A DNA stretch of 5,908 nucleotides, from NCBI GenBank assembly GCA_025450405.1, contig JANWHL010000029.1, forward strand, positions 1 through 5,908, in the 5' to 3' direction. The notes beneath the pieces were generated by a model that did no database searches, was not told the DNA's origin, and saw only the letters and a program-made list of their open reading frames with translations. Made by a program: the position numbers and the translations under genes. Positions within the stretch are counted from its first letter, which is position 1. Each line of letters begins with the position of its first letter. The DNA is from Ktedonobacterales bacterium (GTDB lineage Bacteria > Chloroflexota > Ktedonobacteria > Ktedonobacterales > JADMIN01). Shown piece by piece: positions 4,353-5,908 of this stretch.

Positions 4353-5908
4353 ATGATATTGTGGCGTGACCGGCTCCGTGATCTCGCCCGTGCCAGCGTC
4401 GTGATCGGCGCCCCTGGCATGGGACGGGTGATTTCGCGGCGCCGGGCCGCGCGCCACGGCCAGGCCGACGCGCCGCGCATCCTGCTCGTGCGCCCGGACC
4501 ACCTGGGCGATGTGTTGCTGACCACCCCCGCCATCGCCGCGCTGCGCGCCGCGCTGCCCAACGCCCAGTTGATCGCGCTGGTCGGGCCGTGGGCGGCGGA
4601 GGCGCTGGCCGGCAATCCCCACCTCGACGCGCTCTACACGGTGCGCTTCCCTGGCTTCACGCGCACGCCCGCCGGCGCGCCCTGGTCGCCGTATCGCCAG
4701 CTTGCCAGTGAGGCGCGGCGCGTCGCATCGTGGCGCGCGGATGCCGCGATCAACTTCCGGCCCGACTTCTGGTGGGGCGCGGCGTTGCTGGCGCTGGCCG
4801 ACATCCCCATCCGCATCGGCTATGATCTGCCGCCAGGCAAGCGCGCCCTCACCCATCGCGTCGCCTTCCCGTCCGCGCCTGAACACGCCGCGCGGCTCGC
4901 GCTGCGCCTCGCCTCCACCGCCGCCAGCGTGCTCGGCGCGCCCGCTGACATGTCCGCGCCCTGGCAGCCGGAGACGCATCCGCTGGTCTTCGCGCTCACG
5001 GAGGGCGACCGTGCCTGGGCGCGCGCCTGGCTGGCGCACGCGGGTGTGGCCGCGGACGCGCGCCCGCTGGTCATCCATCCCGGCGCGGGCGCCGACGTCA
5101 AGCGCTGGATAGCGCCGTCGTGGGCGCGCGTCATCGAGGCGCTGGCCGCCAAAACCGGAGCGCCGGTGATCGTGGGCGGCACCAGCGCGGAGGCCGATCT
5201 CGTCGTCGCGATCACGCGCGCGGTCCACGCGAATGGGCCAGTGGTTCCATTGGCCGCGAATGTGCCGCTGGCGCACTATGCCGCGCTGTTGGCGGCCGCC
5301 CGGCTGGTGCTTGGCGTGGATAGCGGACCGCTGCATCTCGCCACGGCCGTTGGCACGCCCACTGTGCGCCTGTATGGTCCCACTGATCCGGCCATCTTCG
5401 GCCCGTGGGGGCCACCGAATCAGCATGCAATCGTGAAGAGCGCTACGCTGCCCTGCATTCCATGCGGACGGTTCGACTACTCTCCTGACGAACTGCCGGC
5501 GCACCCCTGCGTCCGTCTCATTCGTCCTGAAACAGTGGTGAATGCGGCCCTTGATGTGTTGGGTTGCCAGGAGGCGCCGCCGCGCGTTGTAAGCAGCAGA
5601 CAGTGGCGTGCAAGCGGGGAGCAGGAGTCAAGCGTGGCTGAACGACCACCGATTCAGGTAGGGCAAGAACCGGCGAAAAGCGACCATGACCACTATGACC
5701 AGCGCCCCGCGCTGGACCAGCGCGTGCAAGCCGCCATCCACCGCACGACCAAGCGCAACGTGCAGCGCGCCGTGTGGGCCGTGCTGGTGACGGCGGGCCG
5801 CCTCTCCCACCTGTTCCGGCGGCCCGGCGGACCGCTGCGCACGGGCGACCCCCGCATCAAGCGCATCCTCGTCGTCCGCACTGACCTCATCGGCGACCTC
5901 GTGCTCTC
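4353..5908 (+). CDS. GT9 (heptosyltransferase-like) glycosyltransferase whose frame continues into a second GT9 module; 3' end beyond the window
   Basis: From ATG 4353 the frame is open for 518 codons to the edge. GGGG at 4343-4346 is a modest ribosome binding site. Residues 2-36 are a basic helical lead. Module 1 (about 41-404) is a complete GT-B fold of family 9: ILLVRPDHLGD (43-53) with the catalytic-type Asp, sugar-nucleotide motifs HPGAG (242-246) and KRW (250-252), DSGPLHLA (323-330), YGPT (341-344) and a cysteine set C368-x-x-C371...C386 seen in many GT9 enzymes. These enzymes transfer heptose or similar sugars from nucleotide donors at the cytoplasmic membrane face; donor and acceptor are unknown. 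Residues 405-450 are a polar linker with atypical codon use. Residues 451-500 are another basic helical lead, and IKRILVVRTDLIGDLVL (502-518) begins a second GT9 module with its own R-x-D-x-x-G-D motif. Either this is a tandem fusion, or two genes whose boundary was lost by an indel; a ribosome binding site with GTG at 5634 supports the latter. Confidence 0.82.
   Translation, partial: MILWRDRLRDLARASVVIGAPGMGRVISRRRAARHGQADAPRILLVRPDHLGDVLLTTPAIAALRAALPNAQLIALVGPWAAEALAGNPHLDALYTVRFPGFTRTPAGAPWSPYRQLASEARRVASWRADAAINFRPDFWWGAALLALADIPIRIGYDLPPGKRALTHRVAFPSAPEHAARLALRLASTAASVLGAPADMSAPWQPETHPLVFALTEGDRAWARAWLAHAGVAADARPLVIHPGAGADVKRWIAPSWARVIEALAAKTGAPVIVGGTSAEADLVVAITRAVHANGPVVPLAANVPLAHYAALLAAARLVLGVDSGPLHLATAVGTPTVRLYGPTDPAIFGPWGPPNQHAIVKSATLPCIPCGRFDYSPDELPAHPCVRLIRPETVVNAALDVLGCQEAPPRVVSSRQWRASGEQESSVAERPPIQVGQEPAKSDHDHYDQRPALDQRVQAAIHRTTKRNVQRAVWAVLVTAGRLSHLFRRPGGPLRTGDPRIKRILVVRTDLIGDLVL
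5623..5636 (+). promoter_or_regulatory. In-frame internal ribosome binding site and GTG start for the second GT9 module
   Basis: AGGAG (5623-5627) stands six bases before GTG 5634-5636, which is codon 428 of the long frame. Starting here would give the second GT9 module a lead of about 74 residues, polar then basic-helical, before its first beta strand. That is longer than, but comparable to, the 41-residue lead of module 1. It could be the true start of a separate gene or a second initiation site within a fused gene. Confidence 0.5.

Noticed and set aside
3504..5504. A 666-codon open frame on the minus strand opposite the hydrolase and GT9 genes.
   Set aside because: Same reason: it is a shadow of two motif-bearing genes, with Arg/Gly/Ala-rich composition and no domain.
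1..5908. tRNA, rRNA, CRISPR array, insertion sequence or attachment site.
   Set aside because: No cloverleaf, regularly spaced repeats, transposase motifs or long terminal repeats were seen on either strand; smaller structured RNAs cannot be excluded by eye.

Overview
The window is very GC-rich (most codons end in G or C) and densely coding. One gene runs leftwards off the left edge, and three rightward reading frames fill the rest, the last running off the right edge. The gene set is a winged-helix regulator with a proline-rich linker, an enolase-superfamily dipeptide epimerase, a beta-lactamase-fold serine hydrolase, and family 9 glycosyltransferase (GT9) modules. With the high GC and strong GGAGG-type ribosome binding sites, this fits a free-living soil or environmental bacterium. 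Chloroflexota (for example Ktedonobacteria) is my best guess, but it rests on general resemblance only. I see no RNA genes, CRISPR, transposase or phage genes.

Layout. (1) Positions 1-1110, minus strand: a helix-turn-helix regulator, open to the left edge, 370 residues visible. (2) Positions 1111-1361: the divergent intergenic region. Its AT-richer half holds a near-perfect sigma-70-type promoter reading towards the regulator (TTGACA, 17 bases, TATACT) and a 30-base inverted repeat over the predicted transcription start, a good candidate operator. (3) Positions 1362-2453, plus strand: a dipeptide epimerase with all catalytic residues. (4) Positions 2454-2615: a spacer with a perfect 8-bp hairpin just after the epimerase stop and two related copies of a hairpin-forming GC-rich element. 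(5) Positions 2616-4343, plus strand: a serine hydrolase of the beta-lactamase/PBP fold with no visible signal peptide and two C-terminal beta-rich repeats. (6) Positions 4353-5908, plus strand, starting 9 bases after the hydrolase stop: a GT9 glycosyltransferase whose frame continues without a stop into a second GT9 N-terminus.

How they may work together. The epimerase acts on dipeptides, classically L-Ala-D/L-Glu from cell-wall peptides. The adjacent hydrolase belongs to a fold that cleaves D-amino-acid peptides, beta-lactams or esters. A cytoplasmic peptide-salvage pair is a reasonable inference, not shown by the sequence. The GT9 modules suggest cell-surface glycan synthesis and may only share transcription with the hydrolase. 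The regulator probably controls itself through the inverted repeat; control of the rightward genes is possible.

The points most worth checking are the stop-free GT9-GT9 junction (real fusion, or two genes joined by a one-base indel), the promoter/operator arrangement, and the unrecognised C-terminal domain of the regulator. I did not find a clearly new multi-gene system.
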